Part shown: piece by piece, positions 60,746-64,000 of the stretch
Layout: each line of letters begins with the position of its first letter
How positions within the stretch are numbered: position 1 is the stretch's first letter
NCBI GenBank assembly: GCA_029582165.1
Contig: CM055876.1
Location: 31,937,317 to 32,001,316, forward strand
Direction: 5' to 3'
Origin: Portulaca oleracea
Lineage: Eukaryota; Streptophyta; Magnoliopsida; Caryophyllales; Portulacaceae
Length of the DNA: 64,000 nucleotides
Notes under the pieces: model-generated
What the model was told of the DNA's origin: nothing
Seen by the model: only the letters and a program-made list of their open reading frames with translations
Database searches by the model: none
Program-made: the position numbers and the translations under genes

Positions 60746-63700
60746 ATGGAATCCGCTGAAAAGCAAGAGGAAATTTCCCCAGCTGTAAGTGAAATTAATG
60801 GCCTTTATTTTATCTGTTGATTACGTCTGTTTGTTCCCATCTTGTTATGATCTGGGTTTATGTTAATTTTGTCCGTCGTGTATAATTTGTTGTGTTACCG
60901 AGTGGCTGAGGAAATTGTCTTGGATTTGTGGGCAGCTATAGCATTTCGCCAAAGTTCCCAATACCTAAAGATGGATAGTGGTTCAAGTTTCTTATATTTC
61001 ATCCCAATTTTCCTTGATGTAGCTGGGTTATTTGATGGAATTGATCATAGTTCATGTGGTAGTTTATTTGTTTCTTTAGCTTCAAATCTTGAGTTGTTGA
61101 GCTACTTTTTTGCTTCCTGTTTGCAAAAAGGGTCACTATTAGCCTGCTAGATAACCTTTGTCAGCTTCGAATTATAGTCCTGGAAGACAAAACATTGCAG
61201 TGTGATGTTCTTTGCTTTTCTAGTTATGGATCACTAGGCTGTTAATGGCTTCTAAATTTTAGTGCGAAACCTACTGTGCCCTAGACGGTACTTCATAGAA
61301 AATCTTGAGCGCTTGCTCGTTTTGCTTATTGATGAGATAGTTGTCATATAGCTCCTTGTCAGTTGGCTTTGATGAACCTAGTAACAATGACAGTGAAGTG
61401 GCAATCGTGAGGTTCTGGACCTCCGGTTTAATTCCAACTTCATAGAAAATCTCATTAAACCTCCTCTACTTCTTTTCCATGGAGTAGTAGGTCGCAACCC
61501 GTTTCTAAACTTGGGTCAATAGTAACCAGTCTCTCTAAATTGCAAAATTTAGGAGGTAAGACTTCCATATCGGATTTTTCCATACCTCGCCTGGGCGGGA
61601 TTTCGGAGTATTGATTTTGTTTTTATAGAAAATCTGTCTCTATGGCAAAAGCTTCCTCTTGTATGTAGGCATTACTAGGTGTACATATGCAATGATCCAC
61701 CTGCTGGGACAAATCTCCCGTTTCTCATAGTTGTTTCTTTCTCACTTCCATAATAAGAAAGGCATTTATGCCTCAAGAGCCAAATCTCTTCATATTTAGA
61801 GGACAAGGTGCAAGTAATGCACTTCACTTCTATGGTTTAACAATTTCCTTGGGCCTTTTTATATTATTGCCAGAATCCATATGCAAATTTATTTAGTTGT
61901 AGACTTGATTCATCGAGTGCTTTGATTTGTGCTTTGTGGTTTGTCAAGCCTTTTTTCAATTTCTCTCACCTAGGGTGCTGCTGTTCAGCAAATGCAGAAG
62001 CTAGCTGGAGCAGTGAATTGGGGGACAGCAACTGTTGTTGCAATATTTGCTGGCATGCTATATGGTGGTAGCAAAGAAGCTGCTGCTTCTGCTGTAAGTG
62101 TCTCGTTCATGTTCATGAATCATACGCCTGATATCAGCCTCTGCTTCCGCCGTTATGAAATGATTATCATGGAGTTTATCTTTGTAGAGCAAGGATGCTG
62201 AAGTGACATTGAAGCTTGGGAGTACCCCAGACAAGCGTGAGCAGTATCGGTTGATGCGAGATGCAATGGAGAAGAGGTTTGTAAGAGTCACTCGTGGATC
62301 TATAGTGGGAGGTGTGCGTCTAGGGATGTTCACCGCTGCATTTTATGGTATACAAAATTTTTTGGCGGAGAAACGAGGAATTCATGATGTATATAATGTT
62401 GCCGCTGCTGGTTCAGCCACTGCTGCCACATTTGGTCTCATATGTAAGATCCTCAGACCCCTAATCTTTTCCCATGTTATTTAATTATAATTTCTTATTT
62501 TGAAAATAGTTGTCTACTACGTCTGAAAGCCTAAATTTCATGACACTCTTCTCAAACTCCTCATCAAGTCAGTTGAATGGACATAGCTTATAATCATATG
62601 ATGATTCATGGTAATCTAAGCTTTAAGCATACAGTAATAATATGGTACTGTCAGAACTCAGAAGGAGTAATAGTATGGTACTGTCAGAAACCAGCCATTT
62701 AGTATCATAAATAGTGTGTGGTAAGGTGAAAACACACGCATAACTCGAGTAAGCGTGTGCAAAAAAACTCACACCAAGAGAGACTATGGCACTATGCAAA
62801 TCAAGAAAAGCCTGTGGAAATTGGCGTGTGGAAAAAACTCACACCAAGAGAGACTATGCGAAAAAGACTGAAGACAAAGATTTTATAACGCAGTCAGCCT
62901 AGTCCAGGTGAACTCAATAATCTGATTTTCAAGAATCCCAATTTAGGCGCGTAATTCTCACTCAAGCCAGTTTCTGGATCCCAATGTACCGGCCAGGGAA
63001 ATCAATTCCCACATTCATTTCCCTATCAAGCGTGATTTTCTCTACGCCTTTTAGGCCTTTTTGCTCCTCCCAATTCGCTCAACTTGGCTTTTTATTGCCT
63101 CTCCTAAGTGTGAGAGTAACATGCTTTTTTTAAAATTTTCTTTTAGAGATGATTTGTAGGTATAGCATGTGATTTTAACTCACATTAATATACAGGCTAA
63201 ATGATATGATTTCTAGTTGTGTAATATGTGGTATAAATTCCACCAGGGGCAATTTGGTTGGGAGTTCTTTCCCCCTTGGTACCCCTTGTCTTTATTTGAA
63301 GCATTTCTCTGGCGTCCACTATAGCGAATCCTCTGATTTTCCTCTAAGTTTAGCTCAAATTATGTTTGGAACTAGTACATCTGATGTATGTATTGCCATG
63401 TTTGCTGATATTGAAAGCATCTTCAATCTATCAAGCATGATTCATAACAATATTTGTGCACTTAGTCCTCTTTTTAGTTTTTCGGGTTACACATCAGTTT
63501 GTGCTACGAACTGTAAAATGGTAGGAACTTGCATATATTTCAAGCAAGTTAAGATCAAAATCACATTTGCTTCCATGATCCCTTTAGTCTAAAGGGTAAC
63601 TGCAGTCATGTTTATTCAAGATCTGTGTGCTTGAGTTGAGACATAGCCTGCAAACAAACAATCGCGAGTACTGCAAAATGTGAACCTTTAACACTTCTGG

Positions 63701-64000
63701 TTTTGTGATGCTTGTTTTCAGTGCCAGGCTCCATTCTTTGGCGTGCCAGAAATGTCGCTCTGGGCTCAGTATTAGGGGCTGCATTTTGCTTTCCTCTTGG
63801 TAATATATCACATTACATATACCCCCCCCCCCCCCAATTTGTTCTGTTATTTCCATCTATGCCATCCTAGCAGTACACTTGAACTATGCGCGCAATGTTG
63901 AGTGACAAACTTTGGCGTAGGTTGGGCTCATTTGAAGCTAGTGGAGAAAGCAAATGAAGGAATGCCGGTTATTCAACCAGAACTTGATGAGAAGGGAGAA
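60746..64000 (+). CDS. Tim17/Tim22/Tim23-family protein, TIMMDC1-like (3' end beyond window)
   Basis: The exons are 60746-60784, 61974-62093, 62188-62443, 63722-63799 and 63921 onward. All splice sites are GT-AG and the joins stay in frame for 191 residues. The protein starts MESAEKQEEISPA. The segments VNWGTATVVAIFAGMLYGG, TRGSIVGGVRLGMFTAAFYG, NVAAAGSATAATFGLILPGS and VALGSVLGAAFCFPLGWAHL are four glycine-rich membrane spans, as in the PRAT family. DKREQYRLMRDAMEKRFVRV lies between spans one and two. Such proteins sit in the mitochondrial (sometimes plastid) inner membrane as translocase or complex I assembly subunits. The layout best fits the plant TIMMDC1-like complex I assembly factor, an inference from memory of the family. 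No lesion was seen. Confidence 0.85.
62444..63721 (+). other. Third intron of the Tim17-family gene
   Basis: The intron is 1278 bp, GTAAGA to TTTCAG. It contains a duplicated AACTCACACCAAGAGAGACT (62768 and 62830). A 128-codon open frame at 63206-63592 has no recognisable domain and is taken as chance. Confidence 0.7.
63823..63836. repeat. C homopolymer in intron 4
   Basis: A C run within the short fourth intron (63800-63920). Similar C or G runs occur at 15897, 43410, 45510, 48627 and 52466. Confidence 0.9.

Noticed and set aside
63206..63592. 128-codon open frame inside intron 3 of the Tim17-family gene
   Set aside because: No recognisable domain or start context, and it lies wholly within an intron with good splice sites on both sides.

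Overview
The window looks like nuclear DNA of a flowering plant, most likely a eudicot. It is AT-rich, has spliced genes with GT/GC-AG introns, long TA, TTA and GA microsatellites, and is packed with plant transposon families. Only two host genes can be supported. No rRNA, tRNA or CRISPR array was seen. All calls come from reading the sequence; no database search was run.

Layout. 1-5.7 kb: the 3' tip of a Helitron, then a Copia-derived non-autonomous LTR element in minus orientation (555-3721, 5-bp target duplication CCCCT). A MULE-type MITE sits in one of its LTRs and a hAT MITE in its decayed gag. Stowaway and hAT MITEs follow. 5.7-21.2 kb: a chain of Mutator-like elements (MULEs) separated by TA microsatellites. 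These are F (5719-6244), A (6276-10155) and B (10201 to about 21160). B carries two broken, convergent genes: a plant-mobile-domain (PMD) plus Ulp1/C48 peptidase-like gene on + and a FAR1-type MULE transposase on -. 21.2-26.4 kb: a hAT transposase pseudogene holding a hAT MITE, cut by a CACTA-type end, then a small MULE MITE.

26.48-32.34 kb (-) is a 2-oxoglutarate/Fe(II) dioxygenase of the ACC-oxidase-homolog-1 type, in three exons. It has a 4-kb second intron full of TTA repeats and MITEs, a GC-AG splice site, and one in-frame stop just before the first splice donor. 32.4-48.1 kb has no host gene. It holds Stowaway, PIF/Harbinger (Tourist), hAT and Helitron pieces, a Copia LTR plus gag fragment, a second hAT transposase pseudogene and an LTR-like fragment.

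48.1-57.9 kb is a second chain of MULEs in TA microsatellites: C (48127-53682, PMD and FAR1 remnants), D (53951-57571) and the miniature E (57635-57862). 58.4-60.2 kb holds a PIF MITE remnant and two nested elements with 9-bp target duplications. They end directly upstream of the second host gene (60746 to beyond 64000, +), a Tim17/Tim22/Tim23-family mitochondrial membrane protein that runs off the window.

The most interesting system is the group of MULE-like elements A-F. They differ inside but share a terminal motif close to GGGAAYRGAT set against TA repeats. Most of them have long arms built of tandem repeats carrying an element-specific short motif, and B and C keep remnants of the PMD/Ulp1 and FAR1-transposase gene pair.
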